From an uncultured Bacteroidia bacterium (GTDB lineage: Bacteria; Bacteroidota; Bacteroidia; Bacteroidales; UBA932), in NCBI GenBank assembly GCA_902785825.1, contig CACZZZ010000004.1, positions 1 through 64,000 of the forward strand: 64,000 nt of DNA. Reading direction: 5' to 3'. Positions 35,434 to 45,559 of this stretch are shown here, in pieces; within the stretch, counting starts at the first letter, position 1, and each line of letters starts with the position of its first letter. The translations under genes and the position numbers were made by a program. The notes below the pieces were generated by a model. It worked only from the letters and a program-made list of their open reading frames with translations. It had not been told where the DNA came from and ran no database searches.

Positions 35434-38361
35434 TCAATATCCTATAACAGCCTTTCCGGTGTTCCTGTCGATGAATCCTGTAAGTTCCTCGACTTTAAAA
35501 ACTTTGGCGAATTTGCCCTCATATTCGACTTCAAGGGATTCCAATGCCTCGAAATCGACCTTCCCGGCCCCGGCGTACTCATCAACCGAAAGGTAACCTA
35601 CCCCAAGTGAGGTAATATTCTGGAAGAAATGCGTTCCCTGGCTGGGCTCTATCCTGAAACCGTCCATTCCGTATTCGACAACCATCCGGGCGGCTGAGAT
35701 GTCGGTCCAACTCACCGGCACTCCTAGAGTCGGTATGGACGAGCCCCAACGACCCGGGCCTATCAGGAAATAACTCTGATTCAAAGAGTTCAGGCGAGAG
35801 TTGATCTCCGAGATCTCGGCTGCCATCTCCGCGGTCCTCATCTTGTCGAACACTCCGGGAAGGATGGCGACTATACGTGAGGACTCAGAGAAAACCCCAT
35901 TCCCAAGAGCTTCCGGGCTAGTCACAAGCTCATGGGTCGGACTGATGACCTTATCTCCATGCTGGCCAGAATGGTATGAGGACATCTCAGACACTGGACG
36001 CACCTGGAGAAGTTCCAACCTGGCCTCAGAACCGGAAGTGCCTGGAATCGGATCCAGCGCGAACTCTATCTCCACCTCGGACATGAGCTCGCTCTTGCAA
36101 ATCTCAAGGATCTCCGAGATTGCTTTGGCAAGCGGGAAACGGTCATATTGGAATATCCCGTCAAAAGACACCACCCTTGGCCCGCGCCCGTATATTCCCG
36201 GACGCATCATGTCGTCTTGGGCCACGTATGTCGAGACCACAATCTCTGGCCTGTCAAACGACTCCAACGCCTCCGAGACAGGGATGCGCCTCAGGTTGAC
36301 GCCATCATTCCTGGAGATCTTGAACGCTCCGGGACGAGTGTCCAGGACATACATCTCGCTCTGTGTGTCCCGCAGTGCGAGGGAAGGGGAGGAGAGCTGA
36401 AGTATCTTCTTGGTTGAACGGGGATTGACCCTCAAAGTCTGTCCACCGTCCACTACTGTCTTGCCCAATCCGAAGGCCACGTTCATCACCCCGTCGGAGG
36501 CTTTCTCATTGCCTATCGGATAAGCGTTCAAAGACCTGGCGACTCCAGACAGCATCGGGTAGTAATCGTCCCCGTGCCTTGTGCCGCAGATGCTCTGCAC
36601 TATAATGGCCATCTTCTCCTCACCAATCAGGTTGCCGCTGGCCTGGATGTAAGCCCGGCTCCCGGCGAAATATGTCGAGGCATAGACGCTCTTTATGGCT
36701 TTCGTGATCTCCCTGAGCATCCTGTCCTTGTTTTCGACGAATGGACACATGTAGGTCGAGTAAACACCCGCGAACGGCTGGTAATCACTGTCTTCCAGCT
36801 TTGAGCTGGACCTCACGGCCACCGGGCTGTCCAAAGTCTCCACAAAGGCCTTAAGATCTTGAAGCAGCCCGGCAGGGAGAATGGAAGCCACAAACTCGGA
36901 AAGAATCTCATCATCAGATAGTTCCGAGTCAATCACATGCTGCAGTCCGTTATCCACGATGAAACGGTCGAACCAATCGGTAGTCACCACGACCGTGCGG
37001 GGGATCGACACCCTCATCGAAGGGTATCTTTCCGACAGGGAATGCTTCATCACCAGATGGTTAAGGAAAGCAAGGCCACGGGCCTTCCCTCCGAGTGATC
37101 CCTCGCCGGTCCTGGCGAACCAGAAATAATCCTGGTAGGTGTCCCGCTTGAAATCAGCGATGACCCCCTGACCGATCATTCTATGATACCGGCCTATCTG
37201 GTCCATCAGGAATTCCCTGAACTCTTTGGCAACCGTGTGGTGCTCCGCTTTGAAAGTCGCCGCCAGGTCGAAAAGGCCACGGGCATAAAGCCACTTGGAG
37301 AACATATTCCTGGAGGTATTGCTGACCAACACCTCATCCGGGATGTCTTTGATTATCTTGCCAAGCTCAGTCAGGCTGGCCGCCCTCCCGCGTTCGACTC
37401 CCGCGGAGTCTTTGAACACGAAGTCTCCGAAGCCGAACTCTTCTTTGAGATAGTCGCCGAGCTGCATGAACAGAGTCCTGGAGAATTTCTTCAAGAAACC
37501 AACTCCAAGTTCCTTAGCCACTTTGGATAAGCTTTCCTGCGAAGATTGCAGGAGGATCGGCATGAGGGGATCATATTGGCGGATGATCCTGACCAGATCC
37601 AATCCGGCGTCAAGCTTCTCAGTCTTTACCGCGTCGCCCTTATGGATGACCATTCCCACATCGGATATCACCCCCATCAGGTTCTCCTTGTATTTCTCAA
37701 AATAGGCGAGAGCGTCCTCGTAGCAAGTGGCAAGGAAAATCTTCGGTCTGGAGCGTTTTCTGTATTTCTTTTGGTCGTCATTGAGGAACTCGGTCAGGAA
37801 CTCCCGGCTCTGAGTGATCAGAAGCTTGTATAACTCAGGCAGATAGGTCGAATAATAGCGCACCGAGTCTTCCACGAGGAGAATCACCCGCACCCCGACT
37901 TCAAAGACATCGTTGTCAGCGTTGGCGGTATCCTCGATGAGCTTAACTATGGCGAGAATGAGGTCCGCGTTGCCGTGCCAGCTGAACACGAAATCGATCC
38001 CGGAGCGATCCTTTTCGAATATTCTCTTCCTGACAGCCTTGGAATAATGGATCAGCATGACGAACGGTATGCTGGAACCGTTCTTCCGCAGGTCAGCCGC
38101 AAAGTCGAAAATATCCTCGTCCCTGTCGTTGTAAAGGCAGATGATCATGTCGATCTCCATGTCGGCATGGAGAATACTGGCAGCCTCGACAGAGGAGTTT
38201 GCCCAGACGAAAGTCGGGGGATTACTGAGGTTCAGCTCCCGGTACTCGCTGACTATCTGGCTCTCGACGCGTCCGTCCTCCTCGAGAGTGAACGCGTCGT
38301 AGTTGCTGCATATCATCAGGATCCTTCTGATCCTGGAGCGCATCAATGATTCCTCATTCAT
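35434..38361 (-). CDS. Two receiver-like domains fused to a PEP-synthase ATP-binding domain
   Basis: A 975-residue protein without signal peptide. Residues 11-145 look like a degenerate response-regulator receiver fold, with no Asp at the expected phosphorylation position (IICLYND). Residues 157-310 look like a second receiver with its key residues kept: Glu164/Asp165, Asp234 in VISDVGM, Ser273/274 and Lys291/292 in FLKKF. A helical linker leads to a PPDK_N/PEP-synthase ATP-grasp domain (GSLGGKARGLAFLN near 421; SPVAVRSSSKLED near 512; EEKMAIIVQS near 581). The swivelling phosphohistidine domain and the PEP/pyruvate barrel of true PEP synthases are absent. The substrate is unknown. The N-terminal domains imply regulation by phosphorylation or binding (inference). 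Confidence 0.8.
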   Translation of the reverse strand: MNEESLMRSRIRRILMICSNYDAFTLEEDGRVESQIVSEYRELNLSNPPTFVWANSSVEAASILHADMEIDMIICLYNDRDEDIFDFAADLRKNGSSIPFVMLIHYSKAVRKRIFEKDRSGIDFVFSWHGNADLILAIVKLIEDTANADNDVFEVGVRVILLVEDSVRYYSTYLPELYKLLITQSREFLTEFLNDDQKKYRKRSRPKIFLATCYEDALAYFEKYKENLMGVISDVGMVIHKGDAVKTEKLDAGLDLVRIIRQYDPLMPILLQSSQESLSKVAKELGVGFLKKFSRTLFMQLGDYLKEEFGFGDFVFKDSAGVERGRAASLTELGKIIKDIPDEVLVSNTSRNMFSKWLYARGLFDLAATFKAEHHTVAKEFREFLMDQIGRYHRMIGQGVIADFKRDTYQDYFWFARTGEGSLGGKARGLAFLNHLVMKHSLSERYPSMRVSIPRTVVVTTDWFDRFIVDNGLQHVIDSELSDDEILSEFVASILPAGLLQDLKAFVETLDSPVAVRSSSKLEDSDYQPFAGVYSTYMCPFVENKDRMLREITKAIKSVYASTYFAGSRAYIQASGNLIGEEKMAIIVQSICGTRHGDDYYPMLSGVARSLNAYPIGNEKASDGVMNVAFGLGKTVVDGGQTLRVNPRSTKKILQLSSPSLALRDTQSEMYVLDTRPGAFKISRNDGVNLRRIPVSEALESFDRPEIVVSTYVAQDDMMRPGIYGRGPRVVSFDGIFQYDRFPLAKAISEILEICKSELMSEVEIEFALDPIPGTSGSEARLELLQVRPVSEMSSYHSGQHGDKVISPTHELVTSPEALGNGVFSESSRIVAILPGVFDKMRTAEMAAEISEINSRLNSLNQSYFLIGPGRWGSSIPTLGVPVSWTDISAARMVVEYGMDGFRIEPSQGTHFFQNITSLGVGYLSVDEYAGAGKVDFEALESLEVEYEGKFAKVFKVEELTGFIDRNTGKAVIGY

Positions 38362-39127
38362 GTGGGGTGGGGTTGTGGGTGGTTCTGCGCCGGAACTCAG
38401 CTACCGTGATAGCGGTAGCCACGGCGGCGTTAAGAGATTCCGAGCCCCTGTCGTTCTCGGGATATGAGGGGATATAAAGCCTGTCCGAAATGGTGGCGGA
38501 GACGGCGTCGGATATCCCGTTGGACTCATTTCCTATGACTATCAGCGACTTGGTCTTCTCTCCAGTGTTAAGTTCTTTTGAATATATATTCTCCCCGTCA
38601 AGGAATGTCCCGTAGGAATCCCCCCCGGACAGGGATATGAAGCGGCAGAGCCTGGATATGTCACAATAGTGGAATCTCACCCTGAAAATCGCTCCCATGG
38701 TCGCCTGGACCACTTTCGGATTGAAAATGTCCACCGTGTCAGGAGAAGCGAAAACGGCGTCTATCCCAAACCAGTCGGCCACCCGGATGATGGTGCCCAG
38801 ATTGCCTGGATCCCTGATTCCATCCAGGGCCAGGAAAAGGCCGTTTTCCGGCAGTGAGAAATATGACAGATCCTCGATCTGAAGGTCTTTGGGCTTACGC
38901 AACACGGCCAAGGCAGGGGAGGGTGAGGCCAGGGAGGTCATCCTGGACATGGCTGTCACCCCTATCTCGGACATGCGGTATGTCCTGAAAACCTCGAAAG
39001 AAGACCTTACGGCCTCTTCGACCATCTTCTCTCCCTCGACCACGAACATGCCGTTGGAGTCCCTGTTTTTCTTAAGTTCCAGAGACTTTACGAACTTGAT
39101 CTCATTATTTGTGATTGGTATGCCCAT
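38354..39127 (-). CDS. SpoU/TrmH-family RNA 2'-O-methyltransferase
   Basis: A 257-residue SPOUT methylase acting on rRNA or tRNA. An N-terminal substrate-binding region (about 1-95) precedes the catalytic knot, with motif 1 GIRDPGNLGTIIRVADWFG, motif 2 LIVIGNESNGIS and motif 3 LYIPSYP...SLNAAVA. The target nucleotide cannot be deduced. The downstream REC/PEP-synthase-like gene begins inside its 3' end (8-nt overlap). Confidence 0.9.
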   Translation of the reverse strand: MGIPITNNEIKFVKSLELKKNRDSNGMFVVEGEKMVEEAVRSSFEVFRTYRMSEIGVTAMSRMTSLASPSPALAVLRKPKDLQIEDLSYFSLPENGLFLALDGIRDPGNLGTIIRVADWFGIDAVFASPDTVDIFNPKVVQATMGAIFRVRFHYCDISRLCRFISLSGGDSYGTFLDGENIYSKELNTGEKTKSLIVIGNESNGISDAVSATISDRLYIPSYPENDRGSESLNAAVATAITVAEFRRRTTHNPTPHE

Positions 39128-39149
39128 AAAACTAGCTCATGATGTTGAA

Positions 39150-39157
39150 CAAATATA
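39150..39157 (-). promoter_or_regulatory. -7 box TATATTTG for the SpoU methylase operon
   Basis: A perfect TAnnTTTG on the minus strand, 22 nt before the methylase ATG. Confidence 0.55.
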
Positions 39158-39170
39158 TTAATATTCTTTT

Positions 39171-39178
39171 TATTTTTG
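39171..39178 (+). promoter_or_regulatory. -7 box TATTTTTG for tamL, 7 nt before the ATG
   Basis: A perfect TAnnTTTG. TTGA at 39145-39148 is a possible -33 element 22 nt upstream. With only 7 nt to the ATG, the transcript may be leaderless. Confidence 0.5.
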
Positions 39179-39185
39179 TGGAATC

Positions 39186-41384
39186 ATGGTGTCAAAAACC
39201 TCTGTACGCTTATTCTCTACCTTCCTGCTCGTGGTAGCGGCGCTTTCTTCATGCTCTACGACCCGGGTGTTGGAGGAGGGACAGTTCCGTCTGGCGAAGA
39301 ACGAGGTCAAGATCAAAGGAGACAAAAATCTAAGCGCCGGTAATATCAGCAATTACATCCAGCAGAAGGCCAACAGCTACATAGTTTTCGGTTGGAGCCC
39401 TTCTCTGAATCTGTACAATCTCTCCGGAAGGGACACCAGCAAGTTCGTCAACAGGCTCATAAGGAAGATGGGGGACCCTCCAGTCGTGTATGAGGCTTCA
39501 ACGGTTGCCGCCTCCGTCAAGAACATCGACCGTCACATGGAGTACCTGGGGTACTACAACTCGGACGTGGAAAGCGAAGTCAAGGTCTCCGGGAAAAAAG
39601 TCAAAGTCATTTACACGGTCACCCCAGGGCACCGCTACAAGATAGGGAAGATCACCTATTCTGTCCCGGAAGGGGAGTTCGGCGATGATTTCATGGCCGA
39701 TACGCTTAATCTTTCCATCAAACCTGGTGATTACCTTTCAGAAGCGACTCTCGAATCTGAGACAGAGCGTTCGGCTTCCTGGATGAGGAGAAACGGATGG
39801 TTCGGTTTCACGAAGAACTATTATTCATTCGAGGCTGACACTCTCGCGCGGAAAGACACCGCCGACCTCCGCATGATCATAAACGAATACACGAGGAACC
39901 AAAGCCCAGAGAACGCCAAGCCTTTCAAGAAGTATTCGATAGGGGATGTGTCCATAGCATGGGACAAGGAGCTCCCGTTCAAGGACAGGATTCTCAAAGA
40001 CATGAACACGATCCGCCCCGGGGCGTTGTACAACGAGAGGGAAGTGAACAACACCTACACCCGCCTTGCGGCCCTGAGGGTTTTCAGTGGGGTCAACATC
40101 ACCCTGACCCCGAGGGACTCGGCTGATATCGTTGATTGCGGTATCAGTCTCACGCCTTCCAGGACGCAGGGGTTCAAAATCAATTTCGAGGCCTCGACCA
40201 ATTCCAACGGACTCATCAGCAACTCTCCGCAGATCAGTTATTTCCATAAGAATATCTTCCACGGGGGGCAGTGGCTGAACCTCAGTTTTCTGGGCAACTT
40301 CCAGTACATGTTCGGCGAGCGTGGTGTCCGGGCCAACGAGTTCGGTTTCTCTGCCGGGCTTAGTTTCCCTGAGTTCCTCGGTTTGCCCAACACCATATTC
40401 AAGGGGCAGGATATTCCAAGAACCGAACTCAACGCCTCATTCATGTACCAGGACAGGCCTGAGTACACCAGAACCATGATATCCACGTCGTGGGGATATT
40501 CCGGGTCCCTGTCCAGAAGGAGATTCCTGTACCAGCTTTATCCGGTCCAGGCGAAGATCGTACGACTTCAGAACATGGACATCTCGTTCATCGAGAGATT
40601 CTCAGGCAACCAGTTCTTTTTCAACGCCTACATCGACCACTTCGACGTAGGTTCCGGCGGGATGGTGTACTACACCACGTGCGCGGACATCATTCCCAAA
40701 GAGACTTACAGGTATGTCCGCTTCCAACTGGACGCTTCCGGTAATGTCTTGAGCCTTTTCAATGGCGCCATGAAATCAGACCGGCATGGACATAGGATGA
40801 TATGGGGGATTCCATATTCGCAATATGTGCGCTCAGAGCTTACACTCGGCAACACCTTCTTCTTCGGCAGGGGAGACAACCAGGCCCTTGCGATGAGGCT
40901 GCTTGGCGGATATAGCCTGGCGTACGGCAACTCATTTTCAGTGCCACTTGAGAAGCAGTTCTATAGCGGTGGAGCGAGCAGCATGAGAGGTTGGCAAGCC
41001 CGTACTCTCGGACCTGGACGATCAGAGCCCAATCAGTACATGACTATACCGAGCCAGACGGGAGACGTCAAGCTCGAGGCAAACCTCGAATACCGTTTCC
41101 CGATGTTCTGGAAGTTCCGGGGAGCTTTGTTCCTGGATGCCGGAAACACCTGGTACGGAAAGGATTGGGGAGATGAGGGATATATCGGGAGAGATTTCTT
41201 CAAAAGTATCGCTGCCGACTGGGGTCTCGGAGCGAGGGTGGATCTAACCTTCCTGGTCTTGCGAGTTGATCTGGGAGTAAAACTCTATGATCCATCAGTC
41301 AGCGGCATAGGGTGGTATGGTCCCGCTGAATGGAGCAGGAAAGACTGCTATGCCCTCCATTTCGGAGTAGGCTACCCGTTCTAG
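39186..41384 (+). CDS. tamL: TamL-type BamA-family outer-membrane lipoprotein
   Basis: A 732-residue Omp85 protein. The signal peptide ends in a lipobox, LSSC (Cys23), the hallmark of TamL, the lipidated TamA-like protein of Bacteroidota. POTRA-like domains span about 35-350 (KNEVKIKGDKNLSAGNI, YYNSDVESEVKVSGKKVKVIYTVTPG). The C-terminal 16-strand barrel includes the Omp85 motif region GGASSMRGWQARTLGPG and ends in an aromatic residue (VGYPF). It probably helps insert or assemble outer-membrane proteins. The gene overlaps the convergent rlmD by 4 nt. Confidence 0.9.
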   Translation: MVSKTSVRLFSTFLLVVAALSSCSTTRVLEEGQFRLAKNEVKIKGDKNLSAGNISNYIQQKANSYIVFGWSPSLNLYNLSGRDTSKFVNRLIRKMGDPPVVYEASTVAASVKNIDRHMEYLGYYNSDVESEVKVSGKKVKVIYTVTPGHRYKIGKITYSVPEGEFGDDFMADTLNLSIKPGDYLSEATLESETERSASWMRRNGWFGFTKNYYSFEADTLARKDTADLRMIINEYTRNQSPENAKPFKKYSIGDVSIAWDKELPFKDRILKDMNTIRPGALYNEREVNNTYTRLAALRVFSGVNITLTPRDSADIVDCGISLTPSRTQGFKINFEASTNSNGLISNSPQISYFHKNIFHGGQWLNLSFLGNFQYMFGERGVRANEFGFSAGLSFPEFLGLPNTIFKGQDIPRTELNASFMYQDRPEYTRTMISTSWGYSGSLSRRRFLYQLYPVQAKIVRLQNMDISFIERFSGNQFFFNAYIDHFDVGSGGMVYYTTCADIIPKETYRYVRFQLDASGNVLSLFNGAMKSDRHGHRMIWGIPYSQYVRSELTLGNTFFFGRGDNQALAMRLLGGYSLAYGNSFSVPLEKQFYSGGASSMRGWQARTLGPGRSEPNQYMTIPSQTGDVKLEANLEYRFPMFWKFRGALFLDAGNTWYGKDWGDEGYIGRDFFKSIAADWGLGARVDLTFLVLRVDLGVKLYDPSVSGIGWYGPAEWSRKDCYALHFGVGYPF

Positions 41385-42790
41385 TCCTTGATCTTTAATG
41401 CGCAGACGTTCTCAACGTGCTGTGTGTGGGGGAACATGTCAACGGGCTGGACTATGGTGATCTCGTATTTCTGACAAAGAATAGCCAAGTCCCTGGCCTG
41501 TGAGGCAGGGTTGCAACTGACATAGACGATACGGTCCGGAGCGGCGTCAAGGATGACTTTCGCCACATCCGGATGTATTCCAGCTCTTGGAGGATCCAAG
41601 ATTATCACATCAGGATGGCCATGCTCCTCGATAAAGGACGGCACAAGCACATCTTTCATGTCCCCGGCAAAAAACTCGCAGTTTGTGATTCCGTTAGAGG
41701 AGGCGTTTGATTTCGCGTCCTCTATGGCTTCCGGGACATATTCAATTCCAATGACTTTGGCCGCCTTACCCGAGACGAACTGGGCAATGGTGCCCGTGCC
41801 AGTGTAAAGGTCATAGACGACCTCATTTCCTGTCAGCTCTGCGAAGTCCCTGGCCACCGAGTAGAGTTTCAAAGCCTGTCCGGAATTTGTCTGGTAAAAT
41901 GATTTCGGTCCGATCCTGAAAGTCAGTCCCTCCATGGTCTCACGGATAGTCTCAGAACCTTTGTACAGGATGCATTCCTGGTCTCCGATAGAATCATTTA
42001 ACTTCTTGTTAATGACGTAATAAAGCGATGTTATCTGAGGGAACGCATCAGCAAGAGCATCGAGCATAGCCTCACGAGTTTCACGGTCCTCATAGAAGAA
42101 GCATAGGATCACCATAAGGTCTCCGGTCTCAGTCGTCCGGATGAACATGTTCCGGATGAACCCCTCATTTGCCCTGATGTCAAAAAACCTCAGACCGTGG
42201 GAGATAGCGTAACGCTTGCAGAAAAGACGGATGTCATTTGACGGATCCTTCTGGAGGTAGCAGTGCTCAATGTCAAGAACTTTGTCGAAGAACTTGCCGA
42301 CATGGAACCCAAGCCCCATTTTCTCCTCCTCAGGGACGGAGTCAGGATCCACACCCCATTCGAACCAGCGTTTGCTTGAATAAGTGAATTCCAATTTGTT
42401 ACGATAATAGATCGTCTTATCGGATGGAACAGTTGGAAGAATCTCAGGGACTGACAAATGTCCGAGCCTAACTAACTGATCTTCAACTTGTTTGCGTTTA
42501 GCCTCAAGCTGAAGATGATAGGGGAGAGGCTGCCATTTGCATCCACCGCAAGTGCCGAAATGCTGACAGAAAGGCTCCAGACGATCTTTTGAAGGGGATA
42601 TCATCTTGCTTATGAATCCCTCATAGTAGTTGTGATATTTTCTGGTCAGACGGATGTCCACGACGTCGCCTGGGACAGCAAACGGGACGAAAACGACAGC
42701 ACTGTTCCAGTGAGTCAATGCTTTACCTTCAGCGGCGCAAGCTTCGATCGTGACATTCTCGATTATCTGGTCAACTTTTTTCCGTGACAT
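41381..42790 (-). CDS. rlmD: 23S rRNA (uracil-5-)-methyltransferase RlmD/RumA family
   Basis: A 469-residue SAM-dependent methylase with an N-terminal TRAM domain, a 4Fe-4S cluster site (C75, C81, C84 in CQHFGTCGGC plus a later Cys) and a Rossmann methylase domain (VYDLYTGTGTIAQF, LDPPRAG). The catalytic Cys is in YVSCNPAS near the C-terminus. E. coli RlmD methylates U1939; the target of this paralogue cannot be proven from sequence. It has its own promoter region, in a 71-nt gap after the flavodiiron gene on the same strand. Confidence 0.9.
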   Translation of the reverse strand: MSRKKVDQIIENVTIEACAAEGKALTHWNSAVVFVPFAVPGDVVDIRLTRKYHNYYEGFISKMISPSKDRLEPFCQHFGTCGGCKWQPLPYHLQLEAKRKQVEDQLVRLGHLSVPEILPTVPSDKTIYYRNKLEFTYSSKRWFEWGVDPDSVPEEEKMGLGFHVGKFFDKVLDIEHCYLQKDPSNDIRLFCKRYAISHGLRFFDIRANEGFIRNMFIRTTETGDLMVILCFFYEDRETREAMLDALADAFPQITSLYYVINKKLNDSIGDQECILYKGSETIRETMEGLTFRIGPKSFYQTNSGQALKLYSVARDFAELTGNEVVYDLYTGTGTIAQFVSGKAAKVIGIEYVPEAIEDAKSNASSNGITNCEFFAGDMKDVLVPSFIEEHGHPDVIILDPPRAGIHPDVAKVILDAAPDRIVYVSCNPASQARDLAILCQKYEITIVQPVDMFPHTQHVENVCALKIKD

Positions 42791-42861
42791 TTCTTTCTAT
42801 TTTGGCAGGGGACTTTAGGATACACACAACTTAACATAATATAAATTGTGTAACAAAAGTG

Positions 42862-44019
42862 CTAAAGTAGGGAAGCCAGCCCCGCAGAGTCGAATTTATC
42901 CTTTGTGTAACCTTGTTTGAAGGTAATTCCTTCGCTGAGAATCTCAAATCCGGCGGCCGAAGCCATTTCATTAAGCAATTTCACGCTCGCGGCAGCCCAA
43001 GTGAATGATCCAAACGCGATGAACTTTCTTCCTTTCACCATTCGGTCGGCTATTGCCTGCATAAGCTGCCTTACAGGCGGGAATATTCCGTTATTATAAG
43101 TCGGCGACCCGAGAATCACCGTGTCGTATTTAAACACGTCCCTCAGAGCGAACGAGTAATTTTCCTCAGTCAGATCGTGAACAGCGCAAGGAATTCCTCT
43201 GGACTTAATGGCCTCAGCCAGTTCGAGAGCGGCTTTCTTGGTATTCCCGTACATAGACCCGTATGCCAGGCAAACGCCGTGTTCGGCCTCATAGCGGCTA
43301 AGCCTGTCGTACAGAGCGACAACCTCAGGTATCGAATTCTGCCACACAGGGCCGTGAGTCGCGCATATCCGCTTGATTTCCAAGCCATTCAGCTTCTTCA
43401 AGGCAGCCTGCACAGGACCGCCATACTTGCCGACTATGCTGGCGTAATACCTGGTCATTTCTTCCTGATATTCGCCAAAAACCGTTGATTCTGAGTCAAT
43501 TACGCTCTCTGGAGCAGCCTTGAACGAGCCAAAGGCGTCTCCGCTGAACAATGTATTTTCCTCAGGGCACCACGAGACCATGGTCTCCGGCCAGTGTACC
43601 ATGGGAATCATGAAGAATTGGAGGCTGACCTCCCCCAGAGACAAGGTCTCCCCTTCCTTTATGACCTTGATATTATCGGTGATTCCCTGATACCCCTCAA
43701 TCATGGGCACAGCTTTCGCGTTCGTGACTATCTCGCAACCAGGATATTCCCTGCGGATTACAGATTGCAAGGCGCTGTGGTCGGGTTCCATGTGGTTTAC
43801 CACGAGATAATCCACAGGCCTGTCCCCAATCTCGGCTTTGATATTGGCGAGGAACTCTTCCTCAAATTGGGCCGCCGCTGTATCGATAAGGGCTACCTTC
43901 TCGTCAACCACAAGATAGGAGTTATAGCTGACACCATACGGGAGCGGCCACTGGCGCTCGAACAGGGTTGTCTGATTGTCGTTCACTCCGACGTACCGGA
44001 TTCTTTCACTAAGTCTCAT
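42862..44019 (-). CDS. FprA-type flavodiiron protein
   Basis: A 385-residue cytoplasmic enzyme that reduces O2 to water or NO to N2O, protecting an anaerobe. The metallo-beta-lactamase domain holds the diiron ligands His76-x-Glu78-x-Asp80-His81 (HMEPDH), His142 (MVHWPET), Asp161 (FSGDAFG) and His222 (ATHGPVW). The flavodoxin domain starts near 250 (CLAYGSMYGNT). No rubredoxin domain is fused, so electrons come from a separate partner. The ATG at 44019 fits the promoter box at 44044-44051; a longer frame from TTG 44055 would run through that box. Confidence 0.93.
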   Translation of the reverse strand: MRLSERIRYVGVNDNQTTLFERQWPLPYGVSYNSYLVVDEKVALIDTAAAQFEEEFLANIKAEIGDRPVDYLVVNHMEPDHSALQSVIRREYPGCEIVTNAKAVPMIEGYQGITDNIKVIKEGETLSLGEVSLQFFMIPMVHWPETMVSWCPEENTLFSGDAFGSFKAAPESVIDSESTVFGEYQEEMTRYYASIVGKYGGPVQAALKKLNGLEIKRICATHGPVWQNSIPEVVALYDRLSRYEAEHGVCLAYGSMYGNTKKAALELAEAIKSRGIPCAVHDLTEENYSFALRDVFKYDTVILGSPTYNNGIFPPVRQLMQAIADRMVKGRKFIAFGSFTWAAASVKLLNEMASAAGFEILSEGITFKQGYTKDKFDSAGLASLL

Positions 44020-44043
44020 GCCTCTGTTATATTTAAGGTATCG

Positions 44044-44051
44044 CGAATTTA
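44044..44051 (-). promoter_or_regulatory. -7-like box TAAATTCG for the flavodiiron gene
   Basis: Seven of eight positions match TAnnTTTG on the minus strand, followed by CG. It lies 24 nt before the ATG and is divergent from the rarA promoter. Confidence 0.4.
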
Positions 44052-44073
44052 ACAAACTTATTCCTCTTTTTGC

Positions 44074-44081
44074 TAAATTTG
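44074..44081 (+). promoter_or_regulatory. -7 box TAAATTTG for rarA
   Basis: A perfect TAnnTTTG, 105 nt before the rarA ATG. No good -33 TTTG is seen. The leader is AT-rich and contains GTTAACAAAA. Confidence 0.45.
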
Positions 44082-44186
44082 TGTCTGACTAGGTGGTCAA
44101 AACGGCGAAAAGAGCGGTTAACAAAAAAGTTACTATTGTTAATTGTTTTGTTTTATTGATTGATTTATAAGTATTTATAGATAATA

Positions 44187-45500
44187 ATGAGCAACGACTC
44201 AAACATAGCCCAAAGCACGATGCTCCCTCCCCTTCCGGAGCGTATGAGGCCCCATGATCTGGATGGATATGTCGGCCAGAGGCACCTTGTGGGCGACGGA
44301 TGTATCTTGCGGAACATGATCACGAGCGGCAACCTCAGTTCGTTTATCCTCTGGGGGCCTCCTGGAGTTGGCAAGACTACCCTTGCGGGAATTATCGCCT
44401 CATCCCTCAAAAGGGACTTCTACACTTTGTCCGCGGTAAGCGCCGGGGTCAAAGACGTGCGCGATGTCATCGACCGGGCTAAGGGGCGGTCAGTTTTCTC
44501 CCAGGGCGCGGCTCCTATCTTGTTCATAGATGAGATCCACAGATTCAGCAAGTCGCAGCAAGACGCGCTTCTCGGCGCCGTGGAGAATGGCACCATTGTC
44601 CTGATCGGTGCGACAACTGAGAATCCCTCTTTCGAGGTGATCACTCCCCTTTTGTCGAGGTGTCAGGTATTCGTGCTCAAATCCTTGGACGTGGATGACC
44701 TGAAGACCCTTCTGGATCGTGCGATAGAAAAGGATGTTCTCCTGAAAGAGAAAGACATCGAGGTGAAAGAGTCGGAAGCGATCTTCCGGTACAGTGGTGG
44801 AGATGCCCGGAAACTGTTGAATATCTTGGAAATAGTAGTCGATTCATTCGCCGGTAAACCTGGTAAGATCGTTATCGACAACAAAACGGTGACTGACTGT
44901 GTGCAGGAGAATATTGCCATCTACGACAAGGACGGTGAGATGCACTACGACATCATTTCCGCTTTCATCAAGTCGATTCGGGGTTCTGATCCCAACGCCG
45001 CTGTATATTACCTCGCCCGGATGCTCGACGGTGGTGAGGATCCGTTGTTCATCGCGAGACGGCTTTGTCTCTCCGCCTCTGAGGATGTGGGACTCGCGAA
45101 CCCTAACGCCCTTCTCCTCGCCAACGCCTGTTTCCAGGTAGTCCACCAGATAGGTATGCCGGAAGCGAGGATTCCCCTTGCGGAAGTGACAGTCTATCTC
45201 GCGAGCTCACCTAAGAGCAACGCCTCCTATATGGCTGTAGAGAAGGCACTTGCGACAGTCAAGGAAGACAGGACAAAGGCTGTTCCCCTGTATTTGAGGA
45301 ACGCACCTACTAAACTGATGGAAGAGCTTGGATACGCCGACGGCTACAAATACGCCCACGATTATCCCGGCCATTTCGTTGACCTTGAATTCATGCCTAA
45401 AGGCCTGGAAGGCACCGTCTTCTATGAACCTGCCCCCAATCCCCACGAGGACCGCCTCAAAGCCTATCTGAAAGCCTGCTGGCCAAAGTATTACGCTTAG
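44187..45500 (+). CDS. rarA: Replication-associated recombination protein RarA (MgsA)
   Basis: A 437-residue AAA+ clamp-loader-like ATPase acting at stalled replication forks. Walker A is GPPGVGKTT, Walker [13 protein letters not shown], sensor [11 protein letters not shown], and the Arg finger region SRCQVFVL. The C-terminal tetramerisation domain has the typical [19 protein letters not shown] and [15 protein letters not shown] palindromic repeat begins at its stop codon and separates it from the convergent cysteate synthase gene. Confidence 0.96.
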   Translation: MSNDSNIAQSTMLPPLPERMRPHDLDGYVGQRHLVGDGCILRNMITSGNLSSFILWGPPGVGKTTLAGIIASSLKRDFYTLSAVSAGVKDVRDVIDRAKGRSVFSQGAAPILFIDEIHRFSKSQQDALLGAVENGTIVLIGATTENPSFEVITPLLSRCQVFVLKSLDVDDLKTLLDRAIEKDVLLKEKDIEVKESEAIFRYSGGDARKLLNILEIVVDSFAGKPGKIVIDNKTVTDCVQENIAIYDKDGEMHYDIISAFIKSIRGSDPNAAVYYLARMLDGGEDPLFIARRLCLSASEDVGLANPNALLLANACFQVVHQIGMPEARIPLAEVTVYLASSPKSNASYMAVEKALATVKEDRTKAVPLYLRNAPTKLMEELGYADGYKYAHDYPGHFVDLEFMPKGLEGTVFYEPAPNPHEDRLKAYLKACWPKYYA

Positions 45501-45547
45501 AGCCGAGTCCGCAAAGCGGCGGTTCTGGAGCAGAAGCCACTCGGCTC
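45500..45547. repeat. Palindromic intergenic repeat, also a possible bidirectional terminator
   Basis: GAGCCGAGT (45500-45508) and ACTCGGCTC (45539-45547) are exact inverted repeats. Inside lies the core CCGCAAAGCGGCGG (45509-45522). Its reverse complement matches the core of the 124-bp element at 50304-50317 in 13 of 14 positions. It fills most of the gap between two convergent genes. Confidence 0.75.
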
Positions 45548-45559
45548 CTAAATGTGATG

